A DNA stretch of 64,000 nucleotides from Aurelia coerulea (Eukaryota > Cnidaria > Scyphozoa > Semaeostomeae > Ulmaridae), in assembly GCA_039566865.1 (NCBI GenBank), contig CM076960.1:10640501-10704500 (forward strand). The letters run 5' to 3'. The notes under the pieces are model-generated. The model searched no databases and was not told the DNA's origin. It saw nothing but the letters and a program-made list of their open reading frames with translations. The position numbers and the translations under genes were made by a program. Positions within the stretch are counted from its first letter, which is position 1; each line of letters starts with the position of its first letter. Shown in pieces: positions 55,801 to 64,000 of the stretch.

Positions 55801-56150
55801 CGTTTTTAATTCAAAACGTAGAACGCAAACAGCAGCACCCCTCCCCCTACCTTTGTTAGATTTATCAGGGTAGCTTGGTACCAAATAGTCAAATGAAATG
55901 TATAAATTTTTATCCACATTGGATCCCAAATTTTGAAAATCTTAAGTTTTTCTCCATCATTTGGAATTTGGTACCAAGCTACCTTATATTGTTCCTTTTG
56001 TTTGTTGAAGTATTATAATTGTAAGTGTCATCCAAAGTAGGGACTAGATGACCTTGTGTCCTTTCCTGCTTTGGATGGCACAGTGACAAGTAATCTTTTG
56101 TGTTTTAATTGTTTTGATGATGATATATAAAAAAAAAAAAAAAAAAAAAA
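52825..56150 (+). mobile_element. Young 5'-truncated LINE with poly(A) tail and target duplication
   Basis: The copy is flanked by AAGTTCAAA at 52816-52824 and (sharing tail bases) about 56150-56158. It ends in a poly(A) tail of about 22 bases after GATGATGATATAT. It is truncated inside the endonuclease domain, yet the remaining frame is open to its stop, which argues for recent insertion. The 361-bp 3' untranslated region has a 17-bp perfect inverted pair (see findings). Confidence 0.9.
52826..55768 (+). CDS. LINE ORF2: partial APE endonuclease, reverse transcriptase, C-terminal zinc motif
   Basis: The open frame extends upstream of the TTG at 52886 with 'DLEILQETVVAEITILRKK', so the apparent start is artificial. 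The endonuclease remainder has 'FVAIYRSPSQN', 'IIMTGDFNCRSTQWWG' and 'HPSLDDHCQHQIVYG'. The reverse transcriptase has 'VFLDLSKAFDRVWHEGL', 'SAGVPQGSVLGPLFFLVYIN' and 'IKLFADDTSLFS'. Near the C terminus 'CRSPLCVCGRGIEDNKHFLL' with 'HCHQF' forms a CCHH-type zinc motif seen in Jockey-superfamily LINEs. The N-terminal part of the endonuclease is missing, so the copy cannot mobilise itself. Clade uncertain. Confidence 0.9.
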   Translation: MKRRKDLEILQETVVAEITILRKKSMFVAIYRSPSQNNEKFKVFMDKLQIMCDHLQRERPYSIIMTGDFNCRSTQWWGEDIETLQGTALDELLETNNLYQLIDEPTNMRGESMSCIDLVITDQPNIFIESGVHPSLDDHCQHQIVYGKLNISIPHPPPYKRTIWDYAKANTRMIRDLISEIDWQSRFVGLSSNEMTELFASTIFAILSANIPNRIIKVDDKDPPWITSELKTAIKRKHRIFRKYKERGRRLEDWNLVKEVRNETSRLITKAKENYFVTMGRKLSDPNQGIKAYWAILNRLINKKKTSNIPPLLENGIFVTNLQTKADILNEYFVQQCSTISNSSTLPNFQPTCNALLQTLGIDREKVTKLIRALDTAKAHGCDDMSISMIKICDTSIVEPLCLIFEKCLETGIYPSLWKKANIIPVHKKESRQSKKNYRPISLLPIFGKIFEKIIFDVLYCHLCDHGLITPHQSGFRPGDSTINQLLSLTHKIYCAFEEIPSRETRAVFLDLSKAFDRVWHEGLLYKLKCSGVSGDLLTLIQNFLTNRQQRVVLNGKSSRWATVSAGVPQGSVLGPLFFLVYINDIVDNVHCDIKLFADDTSLFSVVRNDRSSEELNMDLERLRLWSWQWKMHFNAEKTEEVIFSTKRNVPFHDVLKLGNEEIDRKTEHKHIGMILDSKLSFQSHIREALLKARRGIGMIRYISKYVSRNVLDQVYKLYVRPHLDYGDIIYHRYDPNMRLSVTKRLEQTQYHAALAVTGAWRGTNRQKLYDELGWEDLYHRRWYRRLCHFYNLRNTGSPGYLFDKIPPEREESYNLRHPRVYDQNNGRTMRFSHTYFQNVLYEWNLLDRDIKNSQSISEFKRKLLAIIRPPKNPVYDVFDIEGIKKLTKLRVNFSALNEHRYRHNFDCRSPLCVCGRGIEDNKHFLLHCHQFDLMRRDLFRQLIASGIDINDLDSNTLCNLLLFGNQDLNIVENRIIISS

Positions 56151-56159
56151 AGTTCAAAC

Positions 56160-56792
56160 ATGGCGGCATGTAGCTGTCTGCAGGATCGAAATAAAAACTC
56201 GAAGCTTCGAGGCTCCAAGGATCGAGGGCTCGGATATTAGAAACATTTCGAATGAAGAAAGATACATCTAAGAAACTGCATCTAATTTCCCTATATTTAA
56301 TTCAGAAGCAGAGCAATACATTTGTTAATTGCATCCTGAGCTATACGAGATTTTTAATGCTTACAGCTCAGAAATTGTCCCCATTATGAACAAAAGAATT
56401 CTGTATGACAAATGAGATTGCAGAGTTTCCTTCATTACTCTCTAATTCCATTTGTAAAGTATTCAACGCTTTGAGTCTGACATCAGGGCACTGTAACTGG
56501 CATTGAAGATACCAACCAGCCTATAACGCTGTATATCATTCGAATTTAGTTTCCCTTTCTGTATTCTGACGCTTTATAGTTGCTCATTACGGGGTGTCCC
56601 AAAAAAATTGCTCGACGTTTGATTAAAAATTAACAAATAACAATTTCATGAATGGGCTACATGATAAAATAACATAATTCCTCAGGTCTTTAATTAATCT
56701 TAGACACAAGAATCTTGCAAATCCATTGAATACTGACGGAGCTTTTGAATTGAAAATTTGTTCAAAAGCTCAAACCATAGGCCTCTAAACAC
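56160..56792. other. SLC22 intron; unassigned, with a GGGTGTCCCAAAAA phrase
   Basis: GGGGTGTCCCAAAAAAATT at 56591-56609 resembles the terminus of the TIR element starting near 56793, suggesting a related terminal fragment. Nothing else is supported. Confidence 0.35.
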
Positions 56793-57276
56793 AGGGTGTC
56801 CCAAAAATATTTAGTTGACTCCAGCGCTGTTAATTTAGTTTTAATCAACGACTAATCACTCTCAAAATGTTCCTCGATAGTTAACTTGAACATAGATACC
56901 TCGTTTGTTGGTATTGGTGCTTTGAGAGCAGAAATATCAATCTTGAAAGATCAAATTGGCGTCCACCTGGAAACCAGAGCTTTAGCCTTTTGGCCTAAGC
57001 AAGTTCACGAAGCACATCCACATATCAAGACCTGAAATTAATGAACAATTAAGAAATTGCCCAATGGGTCACTGGGGGTGACTTCTGGAAAACAGAATAA
57101 CACAAGATCTAATATTTTTCAAATTTTGTCAAGGCTATCGTTGATTTATACGCTGTGCCTTAAGAATTTGCTTAGGCCAAAAGGCTAAAGCTCTGGTTTG
57201 CAGGAGGAGGCAAATTTGAGCTTTCAAGACTAACATGTCTGCTCTCAAAGCACCAATACCAACAAACGAGGTATCA

Positions 57277-57610
<334 letters not shown>

Positions 57611-57639
57611 ATAAGAATATACTTTATATATATATATAT

Positions 57640-58210
57640 ATGTTACAGCAGATAAAAGCAGAGGAGGCCCTCTCAGAGGCCCAGGACGAAGAGCAGCCCC
57701 CCCCCCTCCGCCGGAAGACGGCAGATACGCCGCACGAGGGAGCTCCACGACGCAGATACCAAACCACCACGGCCGCAACGAGAACAGCCACCCACAAACA
57801 ACCGCACCCAGCACCAACCAGCGGGCAACGACAACGAAGACAACGAAGCTTTTCGTATCGCGGAGTGACTGTTTGGAACCAATTGAACCCCGAAATTAAA
57901 ACCGCCCCGTCACTGGCGATTTTGAAAAACAGACTGAAGACCTTTTTGAAACATGATAGATATATCCCCCGATGAAGACTATTACATCGAAACCAGTGTT
58001 TGGTCAATTTTTCTTTTCTTTTCCCTTCAAATTGAGACTTTCTTCCTTGTTTTTATTGTAGAGTTTATATCATAGATACACCATGTAATTAGGTTAGATT
58101 TTATTGTTTTTTTTTAGCAGGGCACATTGTAAAACAGTTTTCTTACATATAAACTGAATGTATTACCCTGGGTAAACAATTAAAAATGAAAAATGAATGA
58201 AATGACAAGA
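57640..58210 (+). pseudogene. LINE 3' fragment (reverse transcriptase tail)
   Basis: The plus-strand frame ends with 'RSFSYRGVTVWNQLNPEIK' and 'LAILKNRLKTFLKHDRYIPR', the canonical C-terminal tail of CR1/L2-like ORF2. A 3' untranslated region follows, ending in a degenerate AAAATGAA tail at about 58180-58210. The preceding Pro/Arg-rich part is of unclear origin. Confidence 0.65.
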
Positions 58211-58368
58211 TTCAAGTTAACTATCGAGGATCAATCAGCACACGGAGGACCAATGTTCAAGTTAACGATCGAGGAAAATCTTTAGAGTAATTAGACATTG
58301 ATTAAAGCTAGATTCACATCGTTGGAGTCAACAAAATCCGTATACATCTTTTTGGGACAACCGGTAGT

Positions 58369-59106
58369 ATATGTGGAGAAATTAGAATGCGCTTTTGTTT
58401 CTTTTATTTCTCGTTTATTTCAGAGCAAATATGGGATTTGAAAAGATTTTCCATAACTAAACATTCAAGCGTATGGATACTTTGATGAAAATGATCTTAA
58501 GCACATTTTGACAGTGATTAAAAAGAATCGAATTAGTTTCGCAGCCCTGTTTGGTTCGCTCTGATACTCACGAAGGGTATGACATTGGATAACCTTTTTT
58601 ACTTCGATTTATGAGCTTGTTTTCATTATAAGTCATCCAGGGGTCTCTGGCCTCAGCTGTCATTAAATTTGATCTTTGAAAGCTCGTAGCTCTTTGAATT
58701 TCCAAGGGATTTGCGAGGTTCTTGCTTCTAAAATTAATTCAAGAAATTAAGGACAGGAATATCTTCATGTGAGGCCGTTAGTGATATCGTTATTATTCAA
58801 TATTTGATCAAACATCAAACAATTTTTTGGAAAACTCTGTATTTAGTTGTTTGTACTGATTGTCGGTATGACCATAAATGGAAAAATATGTGTCACTGAA
58901 AAAAAAAACACTAACGTTCAATCCATGCCTGCACACACGATAACTTTCTGGCATAGTCAAATGCGTAAAGAATTCGAGTAAACAGACAGGGTGACTTGGT
59001 AAAGGATGCTTCGCATTTTGCGTAAAAAGACTAAAAATAACCTAGTTGACAAAGCTTTAGAAATTTGACGTTTCAAACTCATGGCTGGGATAATCATCGT
59101 CATTAA
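58369..59106. other. SLC22 intron; nothing recognised
   Basis: No supported feature. AT-rich. Confidence 0.35.
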
Positions 59107-59441
59107 AGGGGCTGGGTCACGTAAAGTAAACAAACTTCTTTCGAAACAACGATTTTGCAGTTTTTTTGACAGGCCATATCACACAGATTTTCCACTATTT
59201 TTCTCAAAATGCAAGTGCTATTTTGAAGATGAACTCTCGAACTTCAGAGAGGAACAAACGAAACAACCATATGTTGTAAGATTGCAAAGATATTGATGGA
59301 TTTTTAGAGGTAACTTTATTGTGGATTCACCCCATCCACCAAAATCTGTGCAGAACACAATGGGCGTGTGCCGGCGCGTGCGGGCAACAATATAGATTAT
59401 AAAGATAACAGATTTGTTTACGGTTACGTGACCCAGCCCCT
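59107..59441. mobile_element. TTAA-flanked MITE (335 bp)
   Basis: Ends AGGGGCTGGGTCACGTAA and its inverse. TTAA at 59103-59106 and 59442-59445. TTAA targets are made by piggyBac and Kolobok transposases. The arms are about 30 bp of good complementarity. Non-coding; a 71-residue open frame inside is not supported. Confidence 0.8.
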
Positions 59442-61152
59442 TTAAAGATAATTTTGTCTTTGATGTAACACCTGAAGGAGATAATTTCACTCATTTTGAA
59501 GAAGGACTTTTGTTAAAAGAACAATTCGTAATTTTAAGGAGGAGAAAAATCGACAAGCGGGTCGGTTTCATTCATTTCATTTCATTTCATTTCTTTTAAG
59601 CACTAAAGTGAAACTTTAGTAGGGTTAATTTTACCACCGCAGTTTTATCCGACATCTCCCGCTAAGGAGTTTTTACATGGACTGTAGCGCGGATCAGTGT
59701 CTAAAGAAAAAGCAAAATATCATCTCGCCTTTGGTCGCCTATGAGATTTCTGGAAAGCCTGATGTAGGTCACGACGAGTAAAACATCGGCTCACTTCACA
59801 CATTAGTGTAATAGAGGGGAATAGAGGATTAAAGTAATTAGGTAGGCGGCCGTTGCCAGCTTTGCTTGAGTGTTGCGGGGCCCCCTCTAATCAGTCGAAA
59901 AAACACCCTCTTGGGTAAAACACTTAGCAGCTCAGGAAGAGAAATTCGTTACCAAAGAGAGCGGCAAGCACCTTCTCCTCGTGAACGTGTGATTGCGCTA
60001 TGTCTAGATCCCCCATCAGAGCAAGCTTAGAAACACGCGTCACATGGATCCTGGATAAACCAATCACCGGATGCCAACAATTTTATAACAGATTCAAACC
60101 GACAGAAACAAAGGTTTCCACTTTTCCCATCAGAGTTAACATAAACCAATCGCAGGACAGCAAAATTTGTAACACATCAATCTATAAATTGGCAATACGC
60201 CTCCTTCGCCCATTCATCTCAAATTTTAAGTCAGAAAACGGATGAAAATCTTTCAGAAGAAAAAATCCCCACCCGCCCTCCCCTTTTTAAAATACAGCAA
60301 CCAATTCAGGTAGGATGTACCCATGATGTATCGATCTAAGTACGAAATGCAAGTCTAATATTTCAAAGGTTGGAAGAAGCAAAGAAAATCGTTATTTGTT
60401 TCAAATTGAAGTTCAACTGCGGCGGTTATCCAACCATTGCAGCTGGAAGGATTTTAAAAACCTTCTCCATCGGCTCCAAATTTAAATTCAAAAGGCCTGC
60501 TCGATAGACCTCAACAAAAATATGATACTACCTCGAGAGGGAAATTAGTAGGTCGCAGGGATTACCCGACGGGGAAAGTACCTGCTTGTGGCTTATGATT
60601 TACCCTCAAAAGGGAAAGTATTAAAGTAAATGAACGGAGATATAGCGACATAATCTAAACATAGCACAAAAGAACGGCAGGCGCCATTAATCTTCCTTTT
60701 GTTTTCATTACCTCAAAAGGGAAAGTATTAAACTGTCTGTGATTACATTGTGAAGTAGCAGACCATAGTTTATGATTACCCAGGCGAGGAAAGTACCAAC
60801 TTTCGAAAAAGGTGCGTCGAGCAAGGTCTCTCTGACTGCCGCAGTTGCACTTCCTAACCCCCACTTAACCTAACCTATTTTTCCTTTTCAGATGACCGTA
60901 GAAACGTAATAGTTAGACTGTAGAAGTATCATAATCTCTTCACCTAGTTGTTGATATCTATAGTTCTGTTTATGTTTTAAAAACTCGATCTCTTTGCTTC
61001 ACTCCCCTTCACTTTACTAACAGACGAGGATGGAAAAATTAACATTATTTAACGTTGGTTTACAATAGTATAAATAAATACTAATTAAGACCAACCTACA
61101 TACATAAATACTTAAAATCCAAAAAAATCAACTAGTACCACATCCTGTTTTG
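59442..61152. other. SLC22 intron; unassigned, with short repeated phrases
   Basis: A TTTCA-repeat tract lies at 59570-59598. 'ACCTCAAAAGGGAAAGTATT' (60711-60730) nearly repeats 60602-60622, and related 'GATTACC...GAAAGTACC' phrases occur at 60561-60582 and 60773-60798, suggesting a decayed short tandem unit. The 3' untranslated region of the LINE at 61153 lies at the right edge. Confidence 0.35.
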
Positions 61153-62180
61153 TTATTGGCATATTCTGCAGGTGCAATGTTCTCCGGCCCAATTTTTTAT
61201 CTTATTTTTAAAACGCGCGAGTGTCGGTTCTTCTTTGATATTGTAATCAAGGGTATTCCAAAGAAAACTTCCCCTGAAAGATAAAGACTCAACTCCATAA
61301 GATGTTGTATTTGCCTTTGGAAGTATGCAAAGATTTTTTTTTCTCAGGTCATAGGCCACACATTTCTTCTCATGAAATTCCCCTACCATCGATGGATTCA
61401 TATTATTCAATGACAAGTATATTTCAGTCATCAATTTTTGCAAATTTTTAACGTGGATGGTGAAACTGTAACTGCAAGCGAGTAACGATTGAAACGAAGA
61501 TTCGTAGTCATTATGGAGGATCTTTAACGCACGTTTATGCGCGCGATCTATTTTTTTGTTTGCACCTTTATTGCAGAATAGCCATATCAAAGGGCAATAA
61601 CTGAAATTCGATAGAATCACCAAATTGCAAATTGATAATGCTTGCTCTCTGGAAATGTACATATTCAGCCTAGAAAAAGCACAGGTCTTTTTGTTGACTT
61701 TTTGCCACAATGTTTGCACATGCTTGTCAAACTTCAGTTTGTGGTCAATTTCAATCCCAAGAAGTTTAACATGCTCTTTTGCTAGTATTTTACTGCCCTG
61801 AATATTTAAGCGCAGTCCTTGCTCTCTTTTTAGACCAAGAAACATTAACTGGAATTTTTTGGGGTTCACTACCATGCCATTGCATGTGAACCATTCCAAT
61901 AGCTTGCTGAGATCGTTTTCCAAAACAGTCGTTATTTTGTGCAGCTCATTTCCACAGGCGTAAATGGTGTTATCATCTGCAAAATTGCAAATTTCTGAAT
62001 CTAGACTAAGGAGAAACAAGTCATTAATGAAGATGTTGAATAGCAAGGGTCCTAAAACAGACCCTTGCGGAACCCCCACATGTATTTTACGTGGAGAACT
62101 TCTAATGGAACCAATCTTTACCCTTTGATATCTGTTGTTTAGATAGTCATACATAAGGCAAAGGCTATTGATACTAAATC
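61153..62180 (-). mobile_element. 5'-truncated CR1-like LINE, reverse transcriptase open
   Basis: About 340 residues open without a break: 'LMYDYLNNRYQRVKIGS', 'IHVGVPQGSVLGPLLFNIF', 'EICNFADDNTIYACG' (intact FADD), 'VKLLGIEIDHKLKFDKH', 'NFSYCPLIWLFCN', 'GSFLWNTLDYNIKEEP', ending 'GEHCTCRICQ'. The Cys-rich end and overall pattern resemble ORF2 at 12700-15981, so same broad clade but a different family. The truncation point at about 62178 lies at the border of an inverted-repeat element. Confidence 0.85.
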
Positions 62181-62843
62181 GGTCAATAGAAACAATCCCC
62201 GTTTGCAAGGCTACTGCTCCCTGGATATCAAAACAATAATATTGCCAAACAGGTTATTTGATATTGCCAAACAGGTTACTTGATATTTCCAAACGGGTTA
62301 TTTTGATAGTGAATATGTTCAAATAGATTATATAATTTCCCTGAATCAAATCCGTGAGGGATTTTTAGAGAACAGACTTTCAAGAAACCTTCAAACATGG
62401 CATAAAATTATGATCAAATGTTCGTAATATGTCTGCATTACAATAATGACTTGAGCATGTTGTAGCATGTATTATCCCCTTGGTAGGATGAGAATGCCGT
62501 CCCTACGAGCATAGCGAAATTATTGTGGGCTATTCCATCCTCTCGAGAAGATAACACGTGCTAAAATGTGTTGAAGTTATTGCTGTGGGGGGGGGGGGGG
62601 GTGGGGATATTTTGAAAATTTGATCGTTATTCTATGCCGTATTTAAGGCTTCTTGAAGGGGCTTTCTCGAGAAATCCTTCATAATTTCGGAAAGGAGAGA
62701 AAGATTTCAATCTGGTAAATTTAAAAATATATTTGAATACGTTCACTATCAAATAATGATTTGGCAATATCATTGTCTTGATATCCATGGATCCATGGAG
62801 CAGTGGCCTTACACACGGGGATTGCTTTATTGACTCATCCGGT
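62178..62843. mobile_element. Inverted-repeat element next to the SLC22 exon donor
   Basis: GTCAATAGAAACAATCCCCG at 62178 onward and the inverse at about 62810-62843 (CGGGGATTGCTTTATTGAC) start arms of about 170 bp, which continue with 'CTACTGCTCC..GGATATCAA' and 'ATATTGCCAAA'. The left arm contains three tandem copies of a 'GATATTGCCAAACAGGTTA' phrase (62238-62310). The loop has a G-run at 62586-62600. The LINE on the left meets this element exactly at the arm end. Confidence 0.55.
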
Positions 62844-62864
62844 ATAACAGAAGAAAGGACATAC

Positions 62865-62950
62865 TCGTTTCGCTTGGTATGGTTCCTGCTATGATACACG
62901 CTGCTCCTCCAATAGTGAAATAGAAGCAGAGAGGGTATCGTCGACCAAAC
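62865..62950 (-). CDS. SLC22-family transporter exon (loop 8-9 and TM9)
   Basis: An 86-bp exon with acceptor TCTATTAAAG and donor GTATGTCC. It reads 'FGRRYPLCFYFTIGGAACII' then 'AGTIPSET'. (D)R.GRR at the start of a cytoplasmic loop followed by TM9 is the conserved MFS/SLC22 'RxGRR' signature. The first base completes the preceding codon (probably Arg). The last base plus GT of the next exon gives Ser, so phases fit 36962-37082. Upstream exons encoding TM1-8 must lie beyond the right edge. Confidence 0.88.
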
Positions 62951-64000
62951 CTTTAATAGAACAAAATTAACATGAACATACACCGAAGAGCAATATACAA
63001 TTTCTTCAAGAATCATGCGTTGGGAAAATCCGAAAGAGATCGAAAATATATGGATCGAATTCTCCATCAAGCAAAAACAGGTTGTCCTAAAATAGTTTCC
63101 CATTAGAGCAGTTCCAGAAAAACAACTATTATCTCGTCTTGAGCAATATGAACAGCAGTCTCTTGCACACGGGACCAACTTCAATCAATATAACTTTGTC
63201 CGATTTTCACTGATTTAAAAGACCTTCAAATATTGGTTTTCCCGAAGTCTTCGCACGAGAAGCACTAAAAAGGAGAAAAATCTAGTGATAAAGATATGCT
63301 CCCGTCCTTCCCAGTTTTACTTCGTAGGTGTGGAGAGCATACAAAATCTTGTCATTTTGATAGAAAGGGATTCAAACTGGGCAACATGCAAAGTGCGGAC
63401 TACAGGACCTTGACTTAGGAAGTGTACTTTGTTTTCAAACAACAAGTAAAATCGTGGTTTTTACAGATCAAACAGACAAATATTATCTTTCCTGTGTGTT
63501 CATCTATTTAGTTGAAGCTCCGTATTGTTGGATTTTGTTTGAATCCGACTTCGATGGATTTTGAGCTGCAGGTTTTAACGAACTTATTGCTGAACTGTTT
63601 TTGGCTCTTCCGTGACCTTTGCAGGTATTCTGTTTTTTCAGGAAAATATTGGTAAAATTCAACAAGCGAAGATACAGAAATGAAACAAGTACTCAGATCT
63701 AAAATAAAAATTGTATAATAGATCCCTGTTTGAATATCAATTAGATAACATGAACTATTACTAAAATCACAGCTCAAATCGGGAAACTATTTTTGGAACA
63801 ACCGGTATATTTAAAATATATGGATCAAAGAAAGGCAAGCTCTAAAGATATTGGGAAATCTAGGACATATCATTTAACTACGAGGAAAGGAAGATTATGT
63901 GTGGTGAAGAATGAAATAAATATGTGCAATCAATTAACATGAGTCGTGCAATAGGATAGGTCATAGCCAGTTTATTTCTGAATTCCCAAGTCGTGTCGAA
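62951..64000. other. SLC22 intron; no further exon found
   Basis: I searched the minus strand for the preceding SLC22 exon (TM7-8, ending before RFGRR) and found none, so the intron continues past the window. '(T)TTTTGGAACAACCGGTAT' near 63788-63808 resembles the terminus of the TIR element ending at 58368. No other feature is supported. Confidence 0.45.

Noticed and set aside
62627..63184. 185-residue minus-strand open frame as a gene
   Set aside because: It overlaps the SLC22 exon in a different frame; the exon frame has family signatures and correct splice phases.

Overview
This window is metazoan genomic DNA, AT-rich and crowded with transposable elements. The transposon set (GIY-YIG Penelope-like elements, CR1/L2-type LINEs, an animal Helitron with a PIF1 helicase, pogo-like DNA transposons with PHD fingers, long-arm foldback elements) suggests an invertebrate, most plausibly a cnidarian such as an anthozoan. 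The species call is inference; 'intron-bearing animal' is well supported.

The only host gene I can support is on the minus strand and spans almost the whole window: the 3' part of an SLC22-family (organic cation/carnitine transporter-like) gene. Four exons are visible at 62865-62950, 36962-37082, 35861-35933 and 1991-2206. They have GT/AG junctions and matching codon phases, and together encode transmembrane segments 9-12 and a cytoplasmic tail ending in a stop codon. The introns are about 25.8 kb, 1.0 kb and 33.7 kb. Nearly everything else in the window therefore sits inside two giant introns.

Layout, left to right. 1-6.6 kb: LINE scraps, the last SLC22 exon and low-copy repeats. 6.6-18.3 kb: a decayed Helitron on the minus strand (2A-like leader, tegument-type cysteine protease, 23-residue repeats, DUF6570-like region, HUH Rep, PIF1 helicase), split by a near-intact 5.2-kb CR1-like LINE on the plus strand with a 5-bp target duplication. 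18.7-22.9 kb: a LINE tail and sparse repeats. 22.9-26.2 kb: Penelope-like (PLE) ends and a restriction-like-endonuclease LINE, all joined at (AAT)n tracts. 26.2-27.9 kb: a LINE carrying a TIR element that in turn carries a short retroposon. 28.1-33.8 kb: a PLE split by two foldback elements (TTAA target and CGTAG target), the second holding a third element (TA target). 34-37 kb: an RTE fragment and two SLC22 exons. 38.7-43.4 kb: two PLEs, one split by a foldback with a 9-bp duplication. 43.7-51.8 kb: a LINE split by a 3.4-kb foldback (9-bp duplication) and by a pogo-like transposon (TA). 52.8-56.2 kb: a young 5'-truncated LINE with an open 960-residue frame. 56.8-62.9 kb: TIR elements, LINE tails, a CR1-like LINE and the first visible SLC22 exon.

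The nested insertions can be read as layers: removing each element with one copy of its target duplication restores the reading frame of the element beneath. The most interesting signals are a UGA-CUA readthrough context joining the two ORFs of the CR1-like LINE in one frame, a 2A-like NPGP leader on the Helitron polyprotein, hammerhead-ribozyme-like cores at the PLE ends, and a foldback element with RSS-like CACWGTG termini and a 5-bp target duplication.
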